A DNA stretch of 64,000 bases from Glutamicibacter mishrai (GTDB lineage: Bacteria; Actinomycetota; Actinomycetes; Actinomycetales; Micrococcaceae). Where the stretch lies: assembly GCF_012221945.1 (NCBI RefSeq), contig NZ_CP032549.1, positions 2,418,001 through 2,482,000 of the forward strand, given 5' to 3'. The translations under genes were made by a program, and so were the position numbers. Of the stretch, positions 35,132 to 44,127 are shown in pieces (position 1 is the first letter of the stretch; every line of letters starts with the position of its first letter). The notes beneath the pieces are model-generated. The model had not been told where the DNA came from and did no database searches. It worked only from the letters and a program-made list of their open reading frames with translations.

Positions 35132-37618
35132 GTGATGACCGAGTCCAGTTCTGCCGTTTTCGTCAGCCCTCCCTTTGCGCAGGGAGCTATTGGTGAGCCT
35201 GCGTCGTATCTTCGGAAGGAGTTCGTCGCGCTGACAGCGCCCCGTCGCGCGACGCTCCGATCGACTGCAGTGGGGCTCATCGAGCCGCACCTCAATGGTG
35301 CCGTCGTCGGTGATGAGGTGCTCGCTCCCGGGTGGACCTCCTATCGTCACCGGCTCATCGTGAGCACGCACGATGTCACCGACCGGATTGTTGTCGGTGC
35401 GAATACTGTCGCGGCTGTGCTCGGTGAAGGATGGGCCGTTGGTCGCCTGGGATGGGAGGAGCGACGCCATCACTATTCCGATCGTCCTGCGGCGTGGTTC
35501 GAACTCGAACTCGAATATGACGACGGGAACCGGGAAGTGATCGTCAGTGACACATCGGTCACCGCCTCGCGCGGCGGGCTGGGAGCGAACAGCATCTACG
35601 ATGGCGAGACCTACGACGCCCGAAGCGAGCCTGTTGGGTGGGACCGTTCAGGGTTCGATGACAGCGATTGGGTACAGGTTGAAGAATTTGACTGGCCGCT
35701 TGAAGCTCTGGTTGACCCTATCGCCCCGCCGATTCGACGCATCGAGGAGCTGGCACCTGTGGCAGTTCTCCGCACGCCCCGCGGAAAACTCGTCGTCGAT
35801 TTTGGACAGAACATCTCGGGCTGGGTCCGGCTAACCGTCGATGGACAGCGCGGTGACACGATCACACTGCGTCACGTCGAGGTAATGGTGGACGGGGAGA
35901 TCGAGGACGAGACCTTGCGCACGGCCGCCGCGACGGACACCTACATCCTCCATGGTGACGCGCCGGAGACGTGGGAGCCGCGATTCACCTTCCATGGTTT
36001 CCGCTATGTCGAAATCGATGGGTGGCCAGGTGAGCTCTCGTCGGACGCGATCCGAGCGGTGGTCATCCACTCCGATATGAATCGCACGGGATGGTTGAAG
36101 ACCTCCAACCCCCAGCTGAACCAGCTGCACTCGAACGCAGTGTGGTCGATGCGCGACAACTTCGTGGGCGTGCCCACCGACTGCCCACAGCGGGACGAGC
36201 GTCTGGGGTGGACAGGGGACATCAACGCGTTCGCTCCGACTGCCGCTTTCCTCTACGACGTACGTGGTGTGCTCGGGTCCTGGCTCAGAGATCTCGGAAT
36301 CGAGCAGCAGGAGAAAGGATTCGTGCCATGGGTTGTACCCGATGTCCTCTCTACTCCGTCCTCTCCGACAGCCCTGTGGAGCGACGTCGCAGTGAGTCTT
36401 CCATGGGCGCTCTATCGTGAGTACGGCGACAAACAGATCCTCCATGACGCGTACGACTCGATGAGCACCTTCATCCGTCAGGTTGCTGGACTTCTTGATG
36501 ATGACGGCTTGTGGAGTACCGGATTCCAGTATGGGGATTGGCTCGATCCGGACGCGCCGGACGATAATCCTTCGGGCGGGAAGACTGACCGTCACTTGGT
36601 CGCCGGGGCCTATCTGTGCCGTACCACGCGAGAGATGGCAGACACCGCGCGCATCCTCGGACGCACAGAGGACGCGGCGGAGTTTGAAGCCCTCGCTGAT
36701 CAGGTACGTGGGGCGTTCTGCCGCGAGTATGTGACTCCCAACGGCCGTCTGGCCTCAGAGACCGCCACAGCGTATGCGTTGGCGATCTCCTTCGGAATCC
36801 TCGACGAAGCGCAGAGGGAGCATGCAGGTGACCGGTTGGCGGCGCTTGTCGCACAGGCCGGGTACCGCATCTCCACCGGATTTGCCGGAACTCCGTTGGT
36901 GACCGATGCTCTCTCCTCGACCGGGCACCTAGCTGAGGCGTACCTCCTGCTGTTGGAGACGGAGGCGCCGTCCTTCCTCTACCCGGTGACCATGGGGGCT
37001 ACGACCATCTGGGAGAGGTGGGACTCGATCCGTCCGGATGGCAGCATCAACCCGTCCGGGATGACGTCACTGAATCACTACGCACTCGGCGCGGTTGCCG
37101 ACTGGATGCATCGGACGATCGGCGGTCTCCAGGCGATCGAACCGGGGTATCAGCGGATGCGAATCGCCCCACAACCGGGTGGAAATCTCACCCACGCCGA
37201 ACTCACACACACCATCACGGAGGGCGAGGTTCGCATCGCTTGGCGCATCGAGGACACGCATGTCTGCGTCGAGGTGAGCATCCCCGCAAACACCACCGCA
37301 GAAGTCGTGCTGCCGCTGCACGCCGATTCGCAGGTCGTTGAGATCGACGGGGGAGAACACTCGTGGAATTACGAGATCAATGCGGTGGTGCGCCCCGTGC
37401 TCAGCCTGGACTCCACGCTGCGTGAAGTGTCGGATGACCCGGCCGGATGGCGCCGCTTCACCGAGACCTTCGCGCGCCACTACCCGGGTGTGCCCTTGGA
37501 TGGGCGCGCCCCTGAGGCGACAGGAATGTCGATCCGCACGATGCTCGAGTATGTTCCCGGTGCCTCCGAGGAACTCCGCGCCGAACTTGCCGCCGCTCTT
37601 GAAGGATCCACCAAGTGA
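35132..37618 (+). CDS. Alpha-L-rhamnosidase, GH78
   Basis: Inverting glycosidase of 828 residues that removes terminal L-rhamnose. N-terminal beta domains (WTSYRHRLIVSTHDVTDRIVVGANTVAAVLGEGWAVGRLGW) are followed by the carbohydrate-binding segment VVDFGQNISGWVRL and the (alpha/alpha)6 barrel with the catalytic VPTDCPQRDERLGWTGD and, later, GATTIWERWDSI with the second Glu. No signal peptide, so intracellular. GTG 35132 and ATG 35135 are both possible; AAGGAG lies upstream at 35116. First gene of the operon with GH3, GH2 and SDR. Confidence 0.94.
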   Translation: MMTESSSAVFVSPPFAQGAIGEPASYLRKEFVALTAPRRATLRSTAVGLIEPHLNGAVVGDEVLAPGWTSYRHRLIVSTHDVTDRIVVGANTVAAVLGEGWAVGRLGWEERRHHYSDRPAAWFELELEYDDGNREVIVSDTSVTASRGGLGANSIYDGETYDARSEPVGWDRSGFDDSDWVQVEEFDWPLEALVDPIAPPIRRIEELAPVAVLRTPRGKLVVDFGQNISGWVRLTVDGQRGDTITLRHVEVMVDGEIEDETLRTAAATDTYILHGDAPETWEPRFTFHGFRYVEIDGWPGELSSDAIRAVVIHSDMNRTGWLKTSNPQLNQLHSNAVWSMRDNFVGVPTDCPQRDERLGWTGDINAFAPTAAFLYDVRGVLGSWLRDLGIEQQEKGFVPWVVPDVLSTPSSPTALWSDVAVSLPWALYREYGDKQILHDAYDSMSTFIRQVAGLLDDDGLWSTGFQYGDWLDPDAPDDNPSGGKTDRHLVAGAYLCRTTREMADTARILGRTEDAAEFEALADQVRGAFCREYVTPNGRLASETATAYALAISFGILDEAQREHAGDRLAALVAQAGYRISTGFAGTPLVTDALSSTGHLAEAYLLLLETEAPSFLYPVTMGATTIWERWDSIRPDGSINPSGMTSLNHYALGAVADWMHRTIGGLQAIEPGYQRMRIAPQPGGNLTHAELTHTITEGEVRIAWRIEDTHVCVEVSIPANTTAEVVLPLHADSQVVEIDGGEHSWNYEINAVVRPVLSLDSTLREVSDDPAGWRRFTETFARHYPGVPLDGRAPEATGMSIRTMLEYVPGASEELRAELAAALEGSTK

Positions 37619-37680
37619 GCGCCTCGCACCGCGCTGTTCACCGTCACACAGTCTCATCTCGCGATTCCTTGGAGGAACCG

Positions 37681-39954
37681 ATGCCTGCCCTGCCTTACAA
37701 GAATCCTGATCTCTCGGTCGAAGAGCGTGTCGAGGACCTGCTTTCGCGCCTGAGCGTCGAAGAGAAAGCGGGGCAGCTGACACAGTACTTCTACACCGGC
37801 GACGGAGAACCGGTCCCGGAAGACTTCGATATCGAGTCGCTTCCGCCGGAGCACAGGATCCACGTCGAACTCCCGGCGCTCATCGAAGCGGCGATTCGCA
37901 AAGGTCGAGCCGGGTCTCTGCTCTTCCTGCGAGATCCCGCGCTGAGCAATCGCATGCAAAGGTACGCCGTGGAGGAGTCGCGCCTGGGCATACCCCTGTT
38001 ATTCGGCTTCGACGTCGTCCACGGCTGGCGGACGATCTTCCCAGTGCCGATCGCTCTGGCCGCGACGTGGTCGGAGTCGAGTGTGGAAGCAGTGCAGGCA
38101 GCTGCGGCGCGCGAAGCGCGTGCCGCCGGGGTGCACTGGACATTCGCGCCGATGATTGACATCGCCAGGGATCCGCGGTGGGGCCGCATCGTCGAGGGCG
38201 CAGGGGAGGACCCCGTGTTGGGAGCGGCGATGGCCGCGGCACAGGTGCGTGGTTTCCAGGGGGATCTGGGCGCTCACAGCATCTTGGCCGGGCCCAAGCA
38301 CTTCGTCGGTTACGGTGCCGCTCGCGGCGGGCGTGACTACGACGACGCCGAGGTGTCTGAGAATGAACTCTGGAACGTCCACATCCCTCCTTTCCGGGCG
38401 GCCATCGAGGCCGGGGCTGCGAATGTGATGAGCGCCTACATGGACCTCAACGGTGTTCCGGCCTCGGCGAACAGGACGCTGCTCACCGGTATTCTTCGCG
38501 ACCAGCTCGGCTTCGAAGGATTCGTCGTGTCGGATGCTAACGCAGTCCGCTCGCTCGCCGTTCAGCACTTCGCCGAGGACCAGACCGACGCCGCGATTCG
38601 GGCGCTCGGTGCCGGACTCGACATGGAGATGTGCATGTTAGAACCGGCCTTCGATAATATCCCGCAGGCGGTGGCCGATGGCAGGATCAGTGAGAGCGCG
38701 CTCGATGATGCAGTGCGAAGAGTGCTGGGAGCGAAGATTCGACTGGGTCTGTTCGAGAGTCCCTACGCTCAGGAGGAACACACCGCCTCCGTACTCGCTG
38801 CGCCTGAACACAGGGAGCTGGCCAAAACGGTGGCGGAGGAGTCTATCGTGCTCCTCAAAAACGATGACTTGGCACTTCCTCTCGACTCGAGTGCTCTGGG
38901 ACAAATCGCGGTGATCGGCCAACTCGCCGACAGTCGACGCGAAGTGCTCGGGCCTTGGGTTTTCGATCACGACACGAACGAGACCGTCACGATCGTCGAC
39001 GCACTGCGCGCCGCACTCGGGGACGCGAGAGTCGGCTACGAGGCAGGAGCAGGAATACCGGAAAGGATCCATCCGTCGATGTTCGACGTGCTCGACACCA
39101 CTGTCGAACGCACGCCGCCAGACTACGACGACGATGCCGCCATCGACCGCGCGATCGCGCTCGCGGAGGCCGCAGATGTGGCGATCGTCGTGGTCGGACA
39201 GCGACAGAACCAGATCGGGGAGAAATCATCCACTAGTACTCTGGATCTGCCCGGTCGCCAACTGGAGCAGTTGCAGCGTATCCATGCCACCGGCACCAAG
39301 GTCGTGGTGGTGGTCGTCTCCGGCCGGCCATTGGATCTTCGTTGGGCTGATGAGAATGTCCCAGCGATCGTGCAAGCGTGGTACCCGGGAACACGTGCCG
39401 GTGAAGCGATCGCGTCGGTGCTTACGGGAGCGACTAGCCCCGCGGGGCGTCTGCCGTTTACCTGGCCTAGGCATGTCGGTCAGGTGCCGTTGATCTACGC
39501 GCACAACCGCACTTTCATTCCGGAAGAACAGAATGCACGGTACTTCGAAGAGTCCAACGCACCGCTGTATCCATTCGGGCACGGCCTGTCCTTCTCCTCA
39601 TTCAAATACAGCAGTCTTCGTATCGAACGACCGGTGATCGCCAGGGGCGAGTCGACCACGGTGAGCGTCGACATCACCAACATCGGGGATCGTGACGCCG
39701 ACGAAGTCGCACAGTTGTACATTCACCAGCGGTACGGAACGTCCACTCGCCCTGTTCGGGAGCTGAAAGGCTTCAACCGGATCTGCCTCGCTGCGGGAGA
39801 ATCGCGTCGGATCGAGTTCACACTTGGGCCGGACCAACTCCAGTATTGGAGCGCGGTCACGTCGTCGCACATCCAGGACGTAACGACGTTCGATATAGGC
39901 ATCGGCGGCGACTCCACCGCACCGTTCACAGCGTCTGTCGAAGTGACGTCGTGA
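37681..39954 (+). CDS. Beta-glucosidase, GH3 (BglX-like)
   Basis: Retaining glycosidase of 757 residues. GH3 N-terminal domain: GIPLLFGFDVVHGWRTIFPVPIALAATW, APMIDIARDPRWGRIVEGAGEDP, GPKHFVGYGAARGGRDY, and the nucleophile Asp in GFVVSDANAV. The C-terminal domain (ESIVLLKNDDLALPL, GKRLPFTWPRHVGQVP-type) and a fibronectin III-like end (GDRDADEVAQLYIHQRYGTSTRPVRELKGF) follow. ATG 37681 is chosen for the strong GGAGG before it; a GTG at 37615 would overlap the rhamnosidase end. No signal peptide, unlike E. coli BglX. Confidence 0.93.
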   Translation: MPALPYKNPDLSVEERVEDLLSRLSVEEKAGQLTQYFYTGDGEPVPEDFDIESLPPEHRIHVELPALIEAAIRKGRAGSLLFLRDPALSNRMQRYAVEESRLGIPLLFGFDVVHGWRTIFPVPIALAATWSESSVEAVQAAAAREARAAGVHWTFAPMIDIARDPRWGRIVEGAGEDPVLGAAMAAAQVRGFQGDLGAHSILAGPKHFVGYGAARGGRDYDDAEVSENELWNVHIPPFRAAIEAGAANVMSAYMDLNGVPASANRTLLTGILRDQLGFEGFVVSDANAVRSLAVQHFAEDQTDAAIRALGAGLDMEMCMLEPAFDNIPQAVADGRISESALDDAVRRVLGAKIRLGLFESPYAQEEHTASVLAAPEHRELAKTVAEESIVLLKNDDLALPLDSSALGQIAVIGQLADSRREVLGPWVFDHDTNETVTIVDALRAALGDARVGYEAGAGIPERIHPSMFDVLDTTVERTPPDYDDDAAIDRAIALAEAADVAIVVVGQRQNQIGEKSSTSTLDLPGRQLEQLQRIHATGTKVVVVVVSGRPLDLRWADENVPAIVQAWYPGTRAGEAIASVLTGATSPAGRLPFTWPRHVGQVPLIYAHNRTFIPEEQNARYFEESNAPLYPFGHGLSFSSFKYSSLRIERPVIARGESTTVSVDITNIGDRDADEVAQLYIHQRYGTSTRPVRELKGFNRICLAAGESRRIEFTLGPDQLQYWSAVTSSHIQDVTTFDIGIGGDSTAPFTASVEVTS

Positions 39955-40187
39955 CTACTCAAACCGCCAAACTCGGCAAAACAATCATGGCCACAGGAAC
40001 CGTCTGTCACTGTCGAGCCGGTCAATCATCGGCAACTGCAGGACCTAGCGCAGAACGCTCACGAACCGAATCCGGCGACACCATTGGAATCGGAGACTTC
40101 ACGGGGCCGGTTCCGCACCAATCACGAGTTCGAATGGCTGAGGAACGCGATGCCCTATGACCGGAAAACCAGCAGCGAAAGGCAGTA

Positions 40188-42713
40188 ATGACCCGCTCAT
40201 CTTTCAATTCCAATTGGTCCTACCGGCCGAAGACCAGCATATTCGCGGATGTGCAGGGTCAGTCATCGGCAGGTATCCCGGTGCGCCTGCCGCACGATGC
40301 GATCATCGGCCTCGAACGCCGTGCTGATGCGCCCAGCGGTGCCGCGGGCGCCTATTTCCCAGCCGGTGCATTCGAGTATGTCACCTCGCTCGATGTCCCG
40401 CTGGAGTGGAGCGATAAGCACGTCGCGCTCGAATTCGAAGGCGTCTATCGCGACGCCATGATTTACGTGAACGGTGCATTCATCGCGCAACGGCCCAACG
40501 GCTATGCAGCCTTCGTGGTCTCGCTCGACGGCTTCCTCGAATACGGTGCTCAGAACACCATCCGAGTGGATGCTCGGACGCATGACGATTCGCGGTGGTA
40601 CACCGGCGCAGGGATTTACCGCGAAGTGCACCTCTGGGTCAGCGATCGAGTGCACATCTTGGAGCAGAACGGTGTCCGGATCACGACACCCGATATCGAT
40701 GATCAGTGCGCTGTTGTGGCGATTGCTACGCGCGTGCGCAACGCCGGAATCCTCACCCGCACGGCAACGGTGTCCACCGAGATCCTTGATCCAGATGGCA
40801 ATGTCGTTGGGGTTCAGAACAGCCCGATCACGACGCTTCCCCAAACTGAAGGAGTCGTCCGGCAGAGGATCTATGTCCCAGGACCGCAACGATGGAGCGT
40901 CGATCGTCCAGCCCTCTACACCGCTCGTACGCGGCTAAACGGTATTGCCGACGAACCGGAGATCCGCCACACGACCTTCGGAATTCGAACCCTGCAACTC
41001 GACCCCCATCACGGTCTGCGCATCAACGGTGAAACCGTGAAGCTACGAGGCGCATGCATCCATCACGACAACGGCATCATGGGCGCCGCGACTTTCGCGG
41101 ATGCCGAAGAACGTCGCATCATCCTCCTCAAAGCCGCCGGCTTCAACGCCATCCGCAGCAGCCACAACCCCATGAGTGTTGCGATGCTCGACGCCTGCGA
41201 CCGTCACGGCGTCCTGGTGATGGACGAGACTTTCGACATGTGGACCGATTCGAAATCGCCCTTCGACTACGCGCTCTCCTTCCCCGAATGGTGGGAAAGA
41301 GACGTCGAGGCGATGGTCGCCACGGATTTTAACCACCCCAGCGTGATCATCTACTCGATCGGAAATGAGATCCCCGAAACGGGTAACGCGATCGCAAGTC
41401 AATGGGGACGCAAACTCGCAGAAAAGGTCAGGGAGCTCGACGGCACACGCTTCGTCACCAACGGTATCAACGGCTTCGTCTCTGCAATGAGCGAGATCTC
41501 CACGGTCATCGAGGCAGCCACCGCGCAGTCCACCACAGAGGGGGGACCTGAGAGCGCGGAGGCCGACGGCGGCATCAACGCACTCATGGGAAGTACCGAG
41601 GACTTCATGGACTGGGTGGCCACGTCGCCACTGGTCACCGCTGCCACGGCGGAGTCTTTCGCGATGCTCGATATTGTCGGATTGAACTATGGTGATGCAC
41701 GATACGAACTGGAACGGCAAGAACACCCAGAGCGCATCGTGGTCGGCACGGAGACGTTCCCCTCGCGTATCGATCGCAACTGGAAACTCGTGACTGATCA
41801 TCCGCAGGTGATCGGAGATTTCACGTGGTCCGGATGGGATTACCTCGGCGAAGTCGGAGTAGGACGCGTCAAATATGAGGGAGAGTCGGACGCGTTCGAT
41901 GGGCAGTTCCCATGGCTGACGTCTTGGTCGGCGGACCTAGACATCACGGGCCACCGCCGCCCCATGTCGTATTACCGCCAGACCGTATTCGGCCTGCGTT
42001 CCACGCCCTATATCGCCGTTAGGCGTCCCTCCAATTATGGTCGTGCGTTCACCCTGGGGCAGTGGAGCTGGACGGATGCCGTCTCCAGCTGGAGCTGGAA
42101 CGTCGCGGACGGGTCACCGGTGATCCTCGAGGTCTACAGCAATGCTGACGAGATCGAACTCGAGCTGAACGGTCGGGTGATCGCGAGGGAGCTGGTCGGA
42201 AGCCGACGCGCTTTTGTGGCGGACTTCGAGCTTCCGTTCGAGGCGGGTGCGCTCACCGCGATCGCCTTGCGCGAGGGCAAGGAAGTCGGACGCACCATGC
42301 TGCGCACGGCATCCGGCGAGGCGCTTCTTGATGTCAGGCTCGACAAGTCCAGCACCGATTTGCGCGACGGGGCGCTATTCTTCGTCGAGATCGAGCTCCG
42401 AGACGCCGACGGCAACCTCATCAACGATGCTGATCGTCCCGTGACTGTCTGCGTGACCGGGGCAGGATCGCTGGCGGCTTTCGGCAGCGGACGCCCTTGC
42501 ACGTCGGAGCGTTTTGACCAGGACACACACGGTACATATGACGGGCGTGTGCTCGCGGTAATCCGTCCTGATCGTGTCGGTCTCGTCGAGGTCACCGTTT
42601 CCGCAGAGGGGGTAGCGGATGTGGTTGTCCGTGCCGAGGTGCATGAGCGTTCTTCCGCTCCCTTTTTGGACAGCATCACGCCGTCCAATTTCACAGAATC
42701 GATCCAAGCATGA
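40188..42713 (+). CDS. Glycoside hydrolase family 2 enzyme
   Basis: Protein of 841 residues, a GH2 beta-galactosidase/beta-glucuronidase-type enzyme. An N-terminal jelly-roll (VALEFEGVYRDAMIYVNGAFIAQRPNGYAAF, DARTHDDSRWYTGAGIYREVHLW) leads to the TIM barrel with LRGACIHHDNGIMGA, IRSSHNPMS, MDETFDMW, the acid/base in IIYSIGNEIPE and the likely nucleophile in VVGTETFPSR. C-terminal beta domains follow. The exact sugar (galactose, glucuronic acid or other) cannot be told. GAAAGG precedes the ATG. 233 bp separate it from the GH3 gene, with no gene between. No signal peptide. Confidence 0.9.
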   Translation: MTRSSFNSNWSYRPKTSIFADVQGQSSAGIPVRLPHDAIIGLERRADAPSGAAGAYFPAGAFEYVTSLDVPLEWSDKHVALEFEGVYRDAMIYVNGAFIAQRPNGYAAFVVSLDGFLEYGAQNTIRVDARTHDDSRWYTGAGIYREVHLWVSDRVHILEQNGVRITTPDIDDQCAVVAIATRVRNAGILTRTATVSTEILDPDGNVVGVQNSPITTLPQTEGVVRQRIYVPGPQRWSVDRPALYTARTRLNGIADEPEIRHTTFGIRTLQLDPHHGLRINGETVKLRGACIHHDNGIMGAATFADAEERRIILLKAAGFNAIRSSHNPMSVAMLDACDRHGVLVMDETFDMWTDSKSPFDYALSFPEWWERDVEAMVATDFNHPSVIIYSIGNEIPETGNAIASQWGRKLAEKVRELDGTRFVTNGINGFVSAMSEISTVIEAATAQSTTEGGPESAEADGGINALMGSTEDFMDWVATSPLVTAATAESFAMLDIVGLNYGDARYELERQEHPERIVVGTETFPSRIDRNWKLVTDHPQVIGDFTWSGWDYLGEVGVGRVKYEGESDAFDGQFPWLTSWSADLDITGHRRPMSYYRQTVFGLRSTPYIAVRRPSNYGRAFTLGQWSWTDAVSSWSWNVADGSPVILEVYSNADEIELELNGRVIARELVGSRRAFVADFELPFEAGALTAIALREGKEVGRTMLRTASGEALLDVRLDKSSTDLRDGALFFVEIELRDADGNLINDADRPVTVCVTGAGSLAAFGSGRPCTSERFDQDTHGTYDGRVLAVIRPDRVGLVEVTVSAEGVADVVVRAEVHERSSAPFLDSITPSNFTESIQA

Positions 42714-42724
42714 ATGGAGAACAT

Positions 42725-43498
42725 ATGAACACCCGGCTTACGGAAAAGATCATCATCGTCACCGGAGCAGCGTCCGGCATCGGACGCGGTACCGCCCTCA
42801 GGCTGCTGAGCGAGGGGGCGCAGGTCGCTGCCCTCGATCTGCGCGAGGAGGATCTGCGACTACTTCACGAGAGCGCGCCGGACAATGAGCGCTCTCGGCT
42901 CTTCACCCAACCAGTCGATATCGCCGACGAACAGTCAGTGCAAGAAGCGGTGGCGGTAGTCATCGCTCGCTTCGGCCGACTCGATGCGATCGTAAATGCC
43001 GCCGGCATTCTGTACGGCGACCACACGCATGAGATGACTCTGGACCGCTGGAACCGCCTCCTCCAGGTGAACTTGACCGGAACCTTCCTGATGGTTCGGG
43101 AGAGCCTGCCTCATTTACTGGAGAAGAAGGGTGGTGTCATCATCAACTTTGCGTCGACCTCAGCGTTCTTCGCGCACCCATATATGGCGGCCTACGCTGC
43201 GACGAAGGGAGCGATCGCCTCCTTCACTCACTCTGTCGCACTCGAGTACGCAAAGCAGGGCTTACGCGCAGTGAACATCGTCCCGGGCGGAATCACGAGC
43301 GGAATCACGAATACCACACCGCAGAATCTGCCGGCGGACGCTGATTGGAGCCTGCTTGAGCATCTTGGCGCACCTCTGAACGATGGGCGAATGGGGACTC
43401 CCGCAGAGGTTGCTGGAGTGATCGCCATGCTCATATCCGAGGACGGAGCCTTCATTACGGGCACGGAGATCAGGATCGACGGCGGCGCACACACCTAA
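42725..43498 (+). CDS. Classical SDR dehydrogenase of the glycoside island
   Basis: SDR of 257 residues with an intact Rossmann motif (VTGAASGIGRGTA), NAAG, the active Ser (NFASTSAFF) and Y-A-A-T-K. The C-terminal IPGG-like VPGGITSG and ITGTEIRIDGG complete the classical form. ATG 42725 has GGAG six bases upstream; an ATG at 42710 overlaps the GH2 stop. In this operon it may oxidise the freed sugar (for example L-rhamnose) or an alcohol on the aglycone; this is inferred. Confidence 0.88.
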   Translation: MNTRLTEKIIIVTGAASGIGRGTALRLLSEGAQVAALDLREEDLRLLHESAPDNERSRLFTQPVDIADEQSVQEAVAVVIARFGRLDAIVNAAGILYGDHTHEMTLDRWNRLLQVNLTGTFLMVRESLPHLLEKKGGVIINFASTSAFFAHPYMAAYAATKGAIASFTHSVALEYAKQGLRAVNIVPGGITSGITNTTPQNLPADADWSLLEHLGAPLNDGRMGTPAEVAGVIAMLISEDGAFITGTEIRIDGGAHT

Positions 43499-44023
43499 GC
43501 TGCGGGGGAGTAAGTGGCCGATTAGGTTCGCGGGTTCAGTGGATGGTGAGCATGACGGCACCAAAACTGAACCCCGCGAGGTCGCTGAGTGATTCGAACG
43601 CGTGAATTCGGCCTGAGCTGACGCATCGAAAAGATCACGAAGACCGTGATGCTGATCGTGCTCCGCACAGCTAGCAGGCGTATGGCCAGACACCTCGGTG
43701 AGACTCCTGCGCCTGCGAGTTCACGGTCACTTCTCGATGATCAACATGGCCATCAGAAAGACGGAGGACGTGCGGAGTGAAATCATCGAGTGGAGACCGG
43801 CGCGGTCCAGCTAGTCTCAACAGCAGCGCCCCTTGAAGGACGAGGCTATTGCGGACGCGGCGGTGAGCCGCACAGTGATCGTTCCCGCGGGCCGGCTAGG
43901 GAGCACAAGGACAGGGTGTTCGACGGGAGCATGATGGGCGACAGTATTCCGATGAGGTGTTTCTAAAACTGCATGAGGGTGGGATGTTTCGGTGCTGAAT
44001 ACGTGAATCTTACGAAACATAAA
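43499..44023. other. Gap between glycoside island and pxp locus
   Basis: About 520 bp with no credible gene on either strand. Its composition is mixed, turning AT-rich near the right edge where the promoter of the NRAMP-like gene begins. Probably the right border of the island. Confidence 0.5.
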
Positions 44024-44036
44024 ATTGTTCAACAAC
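44024..44036. promoter_or_regulatory. GntR-type operator 1 (pxp regulon)
   Basis: ATTGTTCAACAAC, core TTGTT-C-AACAA, a palindrome typical for FCD-type GntR repressors. The centre lies 24 bp from that of the next copy. Confidence 0.75.
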
Positions 44037-44046
44037 ATCTTGCCAA

Positions 44047-44061
44047 GGTTGTTCAACAACC
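44047..44061. promoter_or_regulatory. GntR-type operator 2 (pxp regulon)
   Basis: Perfect 15-bp palindrome GGTTGTTCAACAACC upstream of the NRAMP-like gene; same core as the sites at 44024 and 52508. Confidence 0.8.
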
Positions 44062-44090
44062 TGTAATGTCATGTGGGTTACATTGATTCT

Positions 44091-44104
44091 GTGACAGCTG
44101 TCAC
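44091..44104. promoter_or_regulatory. Extra palindrome in the same promoter region
   Basis: Perfect 14-bp palindrome GTGACAGCTGTCAC, 23 bp before the ATG of the NRAMP-like gene. No link to the GntR motif; may bind another regulator or be chance. Confidence 0.35.
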
Positions 44105-44127
44105 CACTATCGCATTGGAACGTCACC

